Origin: Cognaticolwellia mytili | GTDB lineage: Bacteria; Pseudomonadota; Gammaproteobacteria; Enterobacterales; Alteromonadaceae | NCBI RefSeq assembly: GCF_002104475.1 | Contig: NZ_NBOF01000004.1 | Coordinates: 62,001 to 126,000, forward strand | Direction: 5' to 3' | DNA length: 64,000 nt | Shown: one piece after another, positions 44,847 to 54,121 of the stretch | How the letters are laid out: each line of letters opens with the position of its first letter | Numbering within the stretch: position 1 is the stretch's first letter | The notes under the pieces: model-generated | What the model was told of the DNA's origin: nothing | What the model saw: the letters and a program-made list of their open reading frames with translations, nothing else | The model's database searches: none | Position numbers and translations under genes: made by a program

Positions 44847-47800
44847 ATGACTAAAACTTACTTAAGCGTTTTAAGTGGTTTTTTATTATTACTAACTACT
44901 TTGCTTTTTAGCCAAGAAGCTGCGGCTACAGCAGAGTCATCACTCGCGAAAGAAAGTGTTCCCGAAATCCTAACGCCGTGGTTACCTTGGGTGATGAAGG
45001 GTAATGAACACTTCACTTGCCCATTTATTAATCGTTCAGATTTCAATAAAAAACAAAATCATGTTTGCGCTTGGCCGAGTACCTTAAATTTAGCGGTGCA
45101 AAACACCTCTGCGACTTTTCAACAATCATGGCAAGTACTGGCAAATAGTTTTATTCCATTGCCAGGCAACTCAAAAAACTGGCCTTTATCAGTTAAAGTT
45201 AATCGGCAGTATAAACCGGTGGTGTTGCATCAAGGTAAACCTGCTATTGAATTAGAAAAAGGTCGCTATAATATTACTGGACAATTCAACTGGCCTAAAA
45301 TTCCTGAAAGTATTTCAATTCCCAATCAATATGCCTTTGTACAAATGACTCTTAATGATCGGGTTGTCGTTTTTCCTAAAATTGAAAACAATGAATTATG
45401 GCTACAAGCATTAGAGCCGAATCAAAAAAAGCGTGACTCAGTTGAACTTTATGTTGCCCGTAGAGTAGCTGATGGCAGCTACATTGAGTTTGATACTTAT
45501 TTAAGTCTTAATGTTTCAGGAAAAATGCGTGAAGTTATTTTGGGTGAAGTGCTACCCAAAGGTGTTGAGCTTATTGGTATTGAATCAAAACTGTCGGCAT
45601 TTTTAGATGCTGATGGATTATTACACGCAAAACTAAAACCAGGGTCTTGGCAAATATTAGTACGCGGTTATGCAAAGCCTGCATTGCTTGAATGGCAACG
45701 ACCTCAGCAGTCTCATGTTTGGCCAAAAGATGAAATTTGGGTCTTTAAAGGTGATGAAAGCTTACGCCTTGGCAAACTAAGTGGCGCATCAATGGTTGAT
45801 AACACCCAAGCAGAGATGCCCGATGCTTGGTATGAATTACCGAGTTATTTATTACGTGAAACTGATGTACTTAGCTATGAAATTCAGCATCGAGGCAAGC
45901 CACTTCATGTTGAAAATCAATTAGCATTAAATAGAACCTTATGGCTTTCTTTTGATAGTTCGAACTACACCTTTAGCGACCATATTACGGGCGAGATGAT
46001 CAGTGATTGGCGCTTAAGCATGAACACGCCTTATATGTTGGAGTCGGCTGAAGACCAAGATGGCTCGGTATTAATCACCAGTCAATCAGCCGATGAGCGA
46101 GGACTAGAAAATCGATACCCCGGTATTAACCTCAGCGCTCGCGGTGTGTTTGAAGCCGACAGTAATATTGCTATTAGTGGTTGGCAAAGCAATTTCGAAC
46201 GTGTGTCGTTAACGCTTAATTTACCACCGGGAAATAAATTATTCGCCGTATTTGGTGCTGATAGTGTTTCTAATAGTTGGTGGGGCAATTGGAGCATTTG
46301 GGCAAGCTTTATTGTTTTATTGTCAGCCTTTATCGCCAGTCGACTTGTTAGTGTTAGCGCTGGAGTAATTACCGGGTTAATGCTAATTGTGACTTATCAA
46401 GAGACTGGCGTACCTCTCATTGCTATCGGTAACTTTTTACTCGCCATCGCGATTAAGAAGCATCAGCCATTTACCTCATTAAAGTCTATTGTGAATAGCT
46501 ATTGGGCGATCAGTATTGCCATTGCTGTTGGCTCAATCTTATTTTTTAGTGCTACGCAACTAAGAACAGTAATTCACCCACAATTAGAAGCTCATGCTTC
46601 TGCTGTTGAAAGCTTCGATAGACGCAGCCAAATGGATATGAATGTTGTGACAGAAATGATTCAATCAAAAACGGCTAAACAAGCCTATTCAGCGATGGAA
46701 AGTGTGGAACAAATTGAAGTCACTGGCAGCAAAATTAAAAAAGCTGATTTGTTGATGGAACGTTATCAAACTGATGCTCTTATTCAAGCTGGTTCGGGTA
46801 TCCCGAACTGGCAGTGGAATGCATATCAAATTAACTGGCATAGTCCGGTGGCAGAAAACCAAATGTTTGATGTCATTGTATTATCAAAAAATAGTTACCG
46901 AGTGGTTAAAATTGCTGGAGTTTTACTATCGTTGATGTGGCTAATATTGATGCTAAAAGATTTAATTAAACCGCGTATCAGTGATTTTCGCGCGCAAGCG
47001 TTAACTGTAATATTAGCTATGTTTGTATTATTCCCTGGCGCTTCAGTGACTACCGAAGCGGCTGAATTTCCACAACAGCAATTACTAAATGAATTAAAAC
47101 AACGCGTATTGGCTGCCCCTAACTGCGCGCCATCCTGTGCTTTGATCAACCAGCTTACCGTGGATAGTGAAGAAAAGTCACTTCAACTTACCTTAGTAGT
47201 TCATGCGAATGCTGATACTGCAGTGGCTTTACCTCGATCTGAGTTTTGGCGACCAGAGAAATTATTGCTAAATGGCAAGCCGATCAATAGTTTATTAAAG
47301 CGCGGCGCATGGATATATATTCCGGCTTCAAAAGGTATATCGACTTTTACTTTATTAGGAAAAATAGCGCCGGTAGATACTTTTCAACTTGAATTTAAAG
47401 ATATTCCGCAATATATCGAGGTAAATAGCAGTCGTTCATGGCAGGTTGTTGGTAGCCAAGCTAATAGTTTAAGCGGTAATTCCTTGGCGTTTCTGTCTAT
47501 CATCAAAGAAAAAACAGTCAATAACGAGACAACGTTGGATGAGGGTAAAGTATCGTCTACACGCTACAGTGCTCGGCCTTTTGTTAAAGTGACTCGCGAA
47601 CTTTCAATCGATCAAATATGGACACTGAAAACCACGGTTGAGCGCATTGCGCCGAGTACAGGGTCAATTAATACTCGTATTGCTACATTAGCTGGTGAGC
47701 ATGTGATCAGTGCCGATATTTTATTAGAAAATGGTCAAGTAGAAGTTACTTTGCCGGCAGGTAAAAATCAATTTATTTGGCGTTCAACCATCGATAGACA

Positions 47801-48950
47801 GCAATTATTATCGCTTTATGCTAGCCCTGAATCTGCTTTAATTGAACAATGGCAGGTTATTGTTAGCCCGTCATGGCATGCTGAAATTAGTGGCTTACCG
47901 ATGATTTTAGCTGAACAAAAAAATAACGACTATTTTTCTTACTTATTTTACCCTTACCCAGGTGAAACACTAACGATTTCCACCACAAGGCCGAAGGCGG
48001 TTAAAGGTGATGTTCTAGCGATTGATCGGGTCAAGTATGAAATTGAACAAGGGACTCGTGCCTCTAAACTGAAGCTATCATTTGACTATCGAAGTACTCG
48101 CGGTGGTGAACACATTATTGATTTGCCACAAAACTATCAGCTAAAAGAAATTAAAACTGATAGTAAATTAATAAATTTGCAGCTAGAACAGGGAAAGTTA
48201 GCCATACCTATTTTACCTGGTAGGCATAATATTCAGATATTAATGCGAGCAAATATTGCAGACCAACTAGTTCTCACTGCACCAATAATTAACTTGAATG
48301 CTCCAATTAGTAATATTACCAGTGCGATGAATTTAACTCGACAACGCTGGGTGCTGTGGGCGGATGGTCCTGTGCTTGGTCCTGCGGTATTGTACTGGGG
48401 GGAGTTATTGGTGTTTATCTTCTTAGCACTATTAGTGGCTAGAGTTCCATTTTCACCTTTAACCACGATAAGCTGGATTGCCTTAGGTTTTGGTTTAAGT
48501 TTAAATAATTGGGGCATATTAATGTTAGTGGCGGTGTGGTTTGCGTCATTAACAGCGAGCACTTATCGACCTAAAACACTTAATCGTAATGCCTTCAATT
48601 TTTCGCAGTTATTACTTTATGGCCTGTCGATAATTACACTACTTTCTTTATTAGCGGCTATACCAACTAGCTTGTTAAGCTCTCCTGATATGGGCATAAC
48701 AGGCAACAATTCATATGGTAACTACTTACAGTGGTTTGCTGATAAGTCTGAGGGCCTGTTACCGGAAATTTCAGTTATTAGTGTTCCTATTCTGTTTTAT
48801 AAAGGCCTAATGTTAGCTTGGGTGATTTGGCTAAGTTTTTCAGGCTTAAATTGGATGAAATGGGCTTGGAGTAAGTTAGGCTCACAAGGCTATTGGCAAG
48901 CAAAAGAAATGGACACAGCAGAAAGCAAAGTATCAAAAAAAGCTAATTAA
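44847..48950 (+). CDS. Very large membrane protein of unknown function (1367 residues)
   Basis: I do not recognise the family. Residues 1-28 are a signal peptide. Residues about 30-480 form a periplasmic beta-rich domain. A first membrane bundle follows (near 487-575), then a short helical region with the segment VEQIEVTGSKIKKAD near 620-634, another membrane pair (near 690-740) and a second periplasmic beta-rich domain (about 750-1170) with paired Cys (APNCAPSCAL). A C-terminal membrane bundle (about 1190-1340) and a short basic tail complete it. The architecture is two extracytoplasmic modules, each followed by membrane helices. AAGGAG before the ATG fixes the start. An RDD protein gene follows at 112-172 bp. 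Confidence 0.75.
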   Translation: MTKTYLSVLSGFLLLLTTLLFSQEAAATAESSLAKESVPEILTPWLPWVMKGNEHFTCPFINRSDFNKKQNHVCAWPSTLNLAVQNTSATFQQSWQVLANSFIPLPGNSKNWPLSVKVNRQYKPVVLHQGKPAIELEKGRYNITGQFNWPKIPESISIPNQYAFVQMTLNDRVVVFPKIENNELWLQALEPNQKKRDSVELYVARRVADGSYIEFDTYLSLNVSGKMREVILGEVLPKGVELIGIESKLSAFLDADGLLHAKLKPGSWQILVRGYAKPALLEWQRPQQSHVWPKDEIWVFKGDESLRLGKLSGASMVDNTQAEMPDAWYELPSYLLRETDVLSYEIQHRGKPLHVENQLALNRTLWLSFDSSNYTFSDHITGEMISDWRLSMNTPYMLESAEDQDGSVLITSQSADERGLENRYPGINLSARGVFEADSNIAISGWQSNFERVSLTLNLPPGNKLFAVFGADSVSNSWWGNWSIWASFIVLLSAFIASRLVSVSAGVITGLMLIVTYQETGVPLIAIGNFLLAIAIKKHQPFTSLKSIVNSYWAISIAIAVGSILFFSATQLRTVIHPQLEAHASAVESFDRRSQMDMNVVTEMIQSKTAKQAYSAMESVEQIEVTGSKIKKADLLMERYQTDALIQAGSGIPNWQWNAYQINWHSPVAENQMFDVIVLSKNSYRVVKIAGVLLSLMWLILMLKDLIKPRISDFRAQALTVILAMFVLFPGASVTTEAAEFPQQQLLNELKQRVLAAPNCAPSCALINQLTVDSEEKSLQLTLVVHANADTAVALPRSEFWRPEKLLLNGKPINSLLKRGAWIYIPASKGISTFTLLGKIAPVDTFQLEFKDIPQYIEVNSSRSWQVVGSQANSLSGNSLAFLSIIKEKTVNNETTLDEGKVSSTRYSARPFVKVTRELSIDQIWTLKTTVERIAPSTGSINTRIATLAGEHVISADILLENGQVEVTLPAGKNQFIWRSTIDRQQLLSLYASPESALIEQWQVIVSPSWHAEISGLPMILAEQKNNDYFSYLFYPYPGETLTISTTRPKAVKGDVLAIDRVKYEIEQGTRASKLKLSFDYRSTRGGEHIIDLPQNYQLKEIKTDSKLINLQLEQGKLAIPILPGRHNIQILMRANIADQLVLTAPIINLNAPISNITSAMNLTRQRWVLWADGPVLGPAVLYWGELLVFIFLALLVARVPFSPLTTISWIALGFGLSLNNWGILMLVAVWFASLTASTYRPKTLNRNAFNFSQLLLYGLSIITLLSLLAAIPTSLLSSPDMGITGNNSYGNYLQWFADKSEGLLPEISVISVPILFYKGLMLAWVIWLSFSGLNWMKWAWSKLGSQGYWQAKEMDTAESKVSKKAN

Positions 48951-49122
48951 ATTTAGGTCATTATTATTCAGGTGCTGGCTAAGCTAATTGGTTTAACGTT
49001 AATCACACTAGAACATTGATCTAGGCTAGTTAGCAATATGCTAAGTAATGCTAGCATGGTGAATGACTTTTGCATGGCAGGCAGTTTCAATGCAAATTAG
49101 CTTAGTATTATCGGAGAATAAG

Positions 49123-49593
49123 GTGAATAATAGTAAAGTAGATACCAACAAAGAAGTGTTTCAGTACGTTGGTTTTTGGGTACGATTTGGAGCCAGTATT
49201 GTAGATACCATTATTCTAATTATGATCACTTTTCCTATTCTGTTTTTAATTTATGGCGGCGAGTACTTTTATCGTGGTGAAACAGTTCAAGGCTGGCTAG
49301 ATTTTATCGTTAGTTATGTATTTCCTATCGCGGCTATTATTTTATTCTGGGTATATAAATCAGCTACACCGGGTAAAATTGCCCTATTAGCGAAAATTGT
49401 TGACGTGAAAACAGGCAACAAGCCAAGCATTAAACAATCAATCATTCGTTATCTTGCTTACTATGTTTCATTAATACCTTTGGGATTAGGCTTTCTCTGG
49501 ATTGCTTGGGATGCTAAAAAGCAGGGTTGGCATGACAAAATTGCTGGCACCGTTGTGATCCGAGTTAGAAATAATATAGATGAAAGTACTTAG
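49123..49593 (+). CDS. RDD family membrane protein
   Basis: A protein of about 156 residues with the RDD domain: FWVRFGASIVDTIILIMI (Arg and Asp in the first helix), a second helix near IVSYVFPIAAIILFWVY, then KSATPGKIALLAKIVD and a third helix YVSLIPLGLGFLWIAWD, ending KKQGWHDKIAGTVVI. RDD proteins are small inner-membrane proteins, some linked to ion transport. I prefer the GTG start at 49123 because CGGAG lies six bases upstream. The frame is open to an ATG at 49063. It may be cotranscribed with the 1367-residue protein gene. Confidence 0.82.
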   Translation: MNNSKVDTNKEVFQYVGFWVRFGASIVDTIILIMITFPILFLIYGGEYFYRGETVQGWLDFIVSYVFPIAAIILFWVYKSATPGKIALLAKIVDVKTGNKPSIKQSIIRYLAYYVSLIPLGLGFLWIAWDAKKQGWHDKIAGTVVIRVRNNIDEST

Positions 49594-49757
49594 TTATATA
49601 GCAAGCGACCTTAACTAAAACATCCAAGTATTTCCTTATGTAAATTCATGTTTCAGTAAGTTATTTGACCGATAATACCATCATTCTATCTCATATTAAT
49701 CGCAGGCTACTTTTAATTGCACTACAGTTTATTTGCGATTTTTAAGGGAGTATCGAA

Positions 49758-51215
49758 ATGATAAAAATAACTAAAATACTTGTCATATTAGGTTGTTGTA
49801 TTGCGTTTGTTGGTCATGCTAATGCTGGTAGTAAAGAAGATCAGCTCATTGATAAAGTGGTGGCTGCTTACGGTGGCAAGCAATTATTAAAAGTTAAAAG
49901 CCTTAATATAAAAGACTATTATAAAGGCTTCAGTTATGGTCAGAGCCATAACCCAACAATGGTTGACTTAGTCAGTTACCGCTCAGATAGTATGATTGAC
50001 TTGAATAAAAAGCGTAAAGATTTTAAATGGATCCGCGGCGGAAAAAGTAGCTTCTCTACACAACATCAAATATTCGACGGTAATCAAGGCTATCAATTAA
50101 ATCATACGCTTAAAACATTATCCCCAAACGCTAGCTTAACTTATGCAAGTGCTGATAGACGTCATTTCTATTACTTAGACACAGCACTAGCTATTTTACT
50201 TAACGAGAATAGAGCAGATGCCAAGCTCTTGTTAAACGAAAAATCAATTGCAGGTTCAGAAATACAGTTAAGGCTAACGATAAAAGGTTATGAAGAACTA
50301 ACCTTATATATCGATGAAAAAACGGGCCTTATTGCCAAAATGTCAAAACCTCATTGGGCTCCAGGAAAATTATCTGTCTATAACTATTCAGATGTTAAAC
50401 AACAACAAGGTGTTCGGTATGCAGGCAGTACTTACGTTACTAAAGCGGGTCAACCGTCTTTTGTTTCGATTTCACGAACATTGGTCATAAACCCTGACAC
50501 AAGCAATTATTTTAAATTACCTAATGATTATAAAGAAAATGCTCCCACACTGAGCTTTTCTGAAATGATGGTAGAAAAAATCTTTGATAATATTTATATA
50601 GCAGGTAAAAGTTGGGGCTTTTCTGTATTTTTAGATACCGGCGACTACTTTATCGGCACTGGCGGTTATGAAGATTTAAAACAACGGTTTTGGGCTGTGC
50701 AAAAGTTTGCAAATATGGATAAACCATTAAAATATCAAGTGGTTAGCCATCATCATACCGATCACTTGGAAGGAATGAAAGAAGCAAACGAACTTGGCGT
50801 AACCTTCATCAGTGTTGAGGAACACCAAGCCTTGATCAAAGAGCTTGCTCAAGTCGATATCAAACAAGACCGTTTTGAGTTTGTAAAAAACAAAGCAAGC
50901 TTTGCTAATGGTGCACTTCAAGTTTTTGACATTGCCAGTGGCCATGCGACGCACAATTTGATCACTTACTTCTCACAGGCGAAGCTACTTTTTACTGCTG
51001 ATATGTTTTTTTCTAGAAAAGTTAAAGGCTCTCCCAATGGTGGAGCAACTTTACAGTTATTGAACAAGCGCTTGCTTAAAGAGCAGTTAGATGTTGATTA
51101 TTTTGCTGCAGCCCATAGTGGTCGAGTGTTAACCGCAGAAGATTTTGATTACGCCTTAAATCATATTGTTAAGGCACAGTGTCCTGAAAATTGGCAAATT
51201 TGTGAAGGTTACTAA
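49758..51215 (+). CDS. Exported metallo-beta-lactamase-fold hydrolase
   Basis: A 485-residue periplasmic protein with signal peptide 1-23 (HANA-G). The N-terminal half (about 25-265) is a beta-rich domain like those of outer-membrane lipoprotein-sorting family proteins (YGGKQLLKVKSL, YNYSDVKQQQGVRY). The C-terminal half is the MBL domain: HHHTDHLEG at 331-339 holds the first metal ligands, a later His lies in SGHATHNLI and an Asp in FTADMFF. It should use one or two zinc ions to hydrolyse an ester, lactone or similar substrate. TTAAGGGAG precedes the ATG. A terminator follows the gene. Confidence 0.83.
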   Translation: MIKITKILVILGCCIAFVGHANAGSKEDQLIDKVVAAYGGKQLLKVKSLNIKDYYKGFSYGQSHNPTMVDLVSYRSDSMIDLNKKRKDFKWIRGGKSSFSTQHQIFDGNQGYQLNHTLKTLSPNASLTYASADRRHFYYLDTALAILLNENRADAKLLLNEKSIAGSEIQLRLTIKGYEELTLYIDEKTGLIAKMSKPHWAPGKLSVYNYSDVKQQQGVRYAGSTYVTKAGQPSFVSISRTLVINPDTSNYFKLPNDYKENAPTLSFSEMMVEKIFDNIYIAGKSWGFSVFLDTGDYFIGTGGYEDLKQRFWAVQKFANMDKPLKYQVVSHHHTDHLEGMKEANELGVTFISVEEHQALIKELAQVDIKQDRFEFVKNKASFANGALQVFDIASGHATHNLITYFSQAKLLFTADMFFSRKVKGSPNGGATLQLLNKRLLKEQLDVDYFAAAHSGRVLTAEDFDYALNHIVKAQCPENWQICEGY

Positions 51216-51248
51216 GCTAAATAAAGTTAATCAAAACGAGAAATAATG

Positions 51249-51272
51249 AAAGGTGGCAATAACCACCTTTTT
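51249..51272 (+). terminator. Intrinsic terminator after the MBL-fold gene
   Basis: An 8-bp stem (AAAGGTGG with CCACCTTT) with loop CAATAA followed by TT and GC. On the plus strand the stem ends in a five-T run. It separates the MBL gene from the convergent LysE gene. Confidence 0.75.
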
Positions 51273-51305
51273 GCTTTCGTAATCACGATATTGAATTTAA
51301 TCATT

Positions 51306-51902
51306 TTAGTTTAAAAAAACAGGATACAAAGAGAACACCAGTAAAGCGGCCATTGAGCCATTGAATATTCTTAAGCGCTTTTTGTTGGTGAGAAAAACTT
51401 GCATTTTTTGGCCTAAAACTACCCAGCTACTGATACAAGGAAAGTTAACTAAACCAAATACTAGTGAAACAAAGAGTACTGCACCTAAGTTTTTTGTTGG
51501 TGCGTAAACACTAATAGCTGTTAGCGCCATAGTCCATGCTTTAGGGTTCACCCATTGAAACATGGCGGCTTGCACAAAAGTAAAAGGCTTAGCATTGCTG
51601 TTGTCTGTTTCAATTGATGAATTAGACATAGCTATTTTTCCAGCCAAATGCAGCAGGTAAACAATGCTTAGTACTTTTAATATTTGATAACTTATTGGGA
51701 AAATATCAAATAACTGCATAATACCTAAACCTACTAACGCCACCATCACTGTAAAACCAATTCCGACACCTAATGCGTGTGGCAAGGTTCGTTTAAAGCC
51801 ATAATTTGCACCAGAGTTCATTAACATCAAGTTGTTCGGGCCAGGTGTTATAGATGAGACAAAAGCGAAAATGGCTAAGGCCGTTAGTATTTCAGCGTTC
51901 AT
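51306..51902 (-). CDS. LysE/RhtB family amino-acid exporter
   Basis: A 198-residue inner-membrane exporter with about six helices. The family block FVSSITPGPNNLMLMNSGANYG near the N-terminus and FQWVNPKAWTMAL in the middle are diagnostic. The start at 51902 is favoured over 51911 because AAAGGA lies eight bases before it, and the longer start overlaps that site. Family members export lysine, threonine, homoserine or other amino acids. The divergent Lrp-type gene 101 bp away probably regulates it. Confidence 0.9.
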   Translation of the reverse strand: MNAEILTALAIFAFVSSITPGPNNLMLMNSGANYGFKRTLPHALGVGIGFTVMVALVGLGIMQLFDIFPISYQILKVLSIVYLLHLAGKIAMSNSSIETDNSNAKPFTFVQAAMFQWVNPKAWTMALTAISVYAPTKNLGAVLFVSLVFGLVNFPCISSWVVLGQKMQVFLTNKKRLRIFNGSMAALLVFSLYPVFLN

Positions 51903-51978
51903 AAAGTTCATCCTTTATTGCAGTAAGTGTTGAACAAGTATAAATTGATTTCTACACAAGAACCGTGCAAGTTGTTGG

Positions 51979-51984
51979 TATAAT
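51979..51984 (+). promoter_or_regulatory. -10 element of the Lrp-type gene
   Basis: A perfect TATAAT 20 bases before the preferred ATG at 52004. It lies inside the longer open frame starting at 51965, so it also argues for the shorter start. The -35 region is poor, compatible with autoregulation or activation. The short leader leaves little room for a Shine-Dalgarno. Confidence 0.5.
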
Positions 51985-52003
51985 AAATCTAAATGGACAA
52001 CAA

Positions 52004-52456
52004 ATGACTAAGTTAGATAGATATAACCGTGAAATATTGCGTGAACTTAAAATTAATGGCCGAATTGCTAATTCAGAGTTGGCGGAAAAGATAGGCTTGT
52101 CGCCATCTGCATGTTTACGTCGCGTGCAAGAATTAGAAAATAGTGGCTTGATCAAAGGCTACCGTGCTGTTTTAGATGCAGACTTGCTAGGTATTAACTT
52201 TATTGCCTACATAAGTATCGGCCTAGGAGAGCATTCTACCGAGTCGCAGCAAGCATTCGAAAAGGCGATTAATATTGCTGATGAAGTAAAAGAATGCCAC
52301 AACATGACTGGCGCATTTGAGTATTTATTGCGTATTGAAACCAAAGATATTAAATCTTTTAAAGCCTTTCATGCCAATGTACTTGGCGCCATTCCACAAG
52401 TTCGAACCATTACAACTCACGTGGTAATGGACTCACCAAAAGATGAAAGAATGTAA
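52004..52456 (+). CDS. Lrp/AsnC family transcriptional regulator
   Basis: A 150-residue regulator with an N-terminal HTH (LDRYNREILRELKINGRIANSELAEKIGLSPSACLRRVQELENSG) and a C-terminal RAM domain that binds amino acids (FIAYISIGLGEH, CHNMTGAFEYLLRIETKD, VRTITTHVVM). The start at 52004 begins at the HTH, as in the family. The longer frame from GTG 51965 spans a promoter-like TATAAT. The divergent LysE exporter gene is its likely target, with an amino acid as effector. Confidence 0.92.
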   Translation: MTKLDRYNREILRELKINGRIANSELAEKIGLSPSACLRRVQELENSGLIKGYRAVLDADLLGINFIAYISIGLGEHSTESQQAFEKAINIADEVKECHNMTGAFEYLLRIETKDIKSFKAFHANVLGAIPQVRTITTHVVMDSPKDERM

Positions 52457-52550
52457 CTTTTGCTTACTATGTTTCATATCAATTCGTTCAAATTTAGTCA
52501 GTAATCAAGTAAACTGCGGGTCATCTGCTACTAAATAGTTACACTCATTT

Positions 52551-53378
52551 ATGTCGAATAAATCTATTCTAATTACTGGTTGCTCATCAGGCATTGGCTT
52601 ACACGCCGCACTTACCTTGTCTGCACGCGGGTATCAGGTATTTGCCACGGCGCGTAAAGAACAAGATGTGGCAATGCTGCAAGAAAAGGGACTAACAGCA
52701 TACTTGCTTGATGTTACCAAAACAGAAAGTATTGCAGACACACTTGCCAAGGTACTTGAACAAACAGACGGGCAGTTAGACTTCTTATTTAATAACGGTG
52801 CATACGGACAACCCGGCGCGCTAGAAGATTTATCGACCGAAGCACTAAAAGCGCAATTTGACACTAATGTTTTTGGCTGGCATGAACTAACCAAGCAGGT
52901 TATTCCCGTGATGAGACAACAGGGGCATGGCCGTATTATTCAATGTAGCTCTGTTTTAGGTTTTGTTTCTATGGCTTACCGTGGCGCTTATAATGCTTCA
53001 AAATATGCCATAGAAGGGTTAACCGATACATTACGACTAGAATTAAAGTTGGCAAATATTGATGTTGTGCTTTTACAACCAGGGCCTATTAATACACAGT
53101 TTCGTGCTAATGCCTTAGCAGCATTTCAGCAAAACATTGATATCGATGCTAGCGCACATAAAAAAGAGTATCAGCAACAAATTGAGCGCTTAAGTAGTGG
53201 AAAATCAAACGCTGCTTTCACGCTAGAGCCCTTAGATGTTACTAAAGCACTTATTCATGCATTAGAAAGTAAACGACCCCAGTTGCGTTATCGCATTACC
53301 ACGCCTACGAAAATTTTTGCAGTATTTAAGCGTATTTTACCAGCGCGTTGGTTAGATTTTATGCTGGCAAAAGGTTAG
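52551..53378 (+). CDS. Short-chain dehydrogenase/reductase
   Basis: A 275-residue SDR. Cofactor motif TGCSSGIG at 9-16, NNGAYG in place of the usual NNAG, catalytic Ser in QCSSVLGFVS and YNASK as active-site Tyr and Lys. The C-terminal tail is long, with the final helices HALESKRPQLRYRITTPTKIFA, as in membrane-associated SDRs that act on lipids or retinol-like substrates. It is monocistronic. The substrate is unknown. Confidence 0.88.
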   Translation: MSNKSILITGCSSGIGLHAALTLSARGYQVFATARKEQDVAMLQEKGLTAYLLDVTKTESIADTLAKVLEQTDGQLDFLFNNGAYGQPGALEDLSTEALKAQFDTNVFGWHELTKQVIPVMRQQGHGRIIQCSSVLGFVSMAYRGAYNASKYAIEGLTDTLRLELKLANIDVVLLQPGPINTQFRANALAAFQQNIDIDASAHKKEYQQQIERLSSGKSNAAFTLEPLDVTKALIHALESKRPQLRYRITTPTKIFAVFKRILPARWLDFMLAKG

Positions 53379-53512
53379 TTATTTTTTATAAACTTTAGCA
53401 ATATAGGCATTATTCTATATGTCTATGTTGTCCCATTCTTACTTGTTAGTCTGCACATTTAAATTCCAGTTAAATTAATGCTGTTAATTTTATAAAAAAC
53501 CACTAATATACA

Positions 53513-53531
53513 AATCGTAATACGAACGATT
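53513..53531. promoter_or_regulatory. Inverted repeat upstream of the DUF3325 operon
   Basis: AATCGT and ACGATT separated by 7 bases, about 22-40 bases upstream of the first ATG of the operon. Homologous operons are usually Fur-regulated, but this site matches the Fur consensus poorly. It could be an operator for another regulator. Confidence 0.3.
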
Positions 53532-53553
53532 ATTAATAAATAAGTGAATTTAA

Positions 53554-53877
53554 ATGGAACTTACCGTTTTTTTAACCTGGATTGCCTGTCTTTTAAGTTA
53601 TTCCGCCTCTGTAAATCAAAAATTGTTTGATAAACCGCTCAACAAGCGCTTCGCCTGGGCTGGTTTTATTATTTTAGTCAGTGTTGCCTTGTTGTCAGCA
53701 TTGCAGTGGCATATCGCTGTAACAGCATCGTTTTATGTTCTTGCGTTGGTGATGGCATTTTGGGGGATTGTTATTTTTATGCATGGCCATATCAGTAATA
53801 AAAAATTTCCCTCAGCTATTACTGCCGTGATGTTTTTATCAGTATTAGTCAGTGCTGGAGGGCAATATGCTGCATAA
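53554..53877 (+). CDS. DUF3325 family membrane protein
   Basis: A 107-residue inner-membrane protein with three or four helices (near 1-18, 34-52, 54-76, 88-104). The pattern and the neighbours match DUF3325, which travels with DUF3649 and PepSY-TM proteins in iron-siderophore uptake operons. Its 3' end overlaps the start of the next gene, so the two are translationally coupled. Molecular function is unknown. Confidence 0.72.
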   Translation: MELTVFLTWIACLLSYSASVNQKLFDKPLNKRFAWAGFIILVSVALLSALQWHIAVTASFYVLALVMAFWGIVIFMHGHISNKKFPSAITAVMFLSVLVSAGGQYAA

Positions 53878-54118
53878 AACACTGGTGGCTATTTTGGCGG
53901 GTTGTCTGTTCTCTATCTCAATTATGCTTAACCTCAATTACCTTTTGCCGTTAAATATTGATCAGAAGTTGATTATTGGTTTATTAGTGGCTTTTCCTAT
54001 GTGGGCGATTGCTATGGTGATGAGTTATTCATCGAAATCTGCGAAACAAGCGTGGAAACGATGTGGTTATCCGTTAGTGGTATCTACGTTTATTAACGTT
54101 TTTTACTTTATGGCTTAA
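53867..54118 (+). CDS. DUF3649 family membrane protein
   Basis: An 83-residue inner-membrane protein with two or three helices (near 4-20, 29-50, 67-82). The SYSSKSAKQAWKRCGYPLVV segment resembles the DUF3649 pattern. The start at 53867 is preceded by GGAGG within the upstream gene's last codons. The longer frame from 53852 starts with GTG. It lies three bases before the PepSY gene. Its position in the operon is the best clue to its role in iron-chelate reduction or uptake. Confidence 0.72.
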   Translation: MLHKTLVAILAGCLFSISIMLNLNYLLPLNIDQKLIIGLLVAFPMWAIAMVMSYSSKSAKQAWKRCGYPLVVSTFINVFYFMA

Positions 54119-54121
54119 GCA

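Noticed and set aside
53513-53531. Fur box upstream of the DUF3325 operon
   Set aside because: The inverted repeat AATCGT-N7-ACGATT does not match the GATAAT-type hexamer array. It is kept only as an unassigned inverted repeat.
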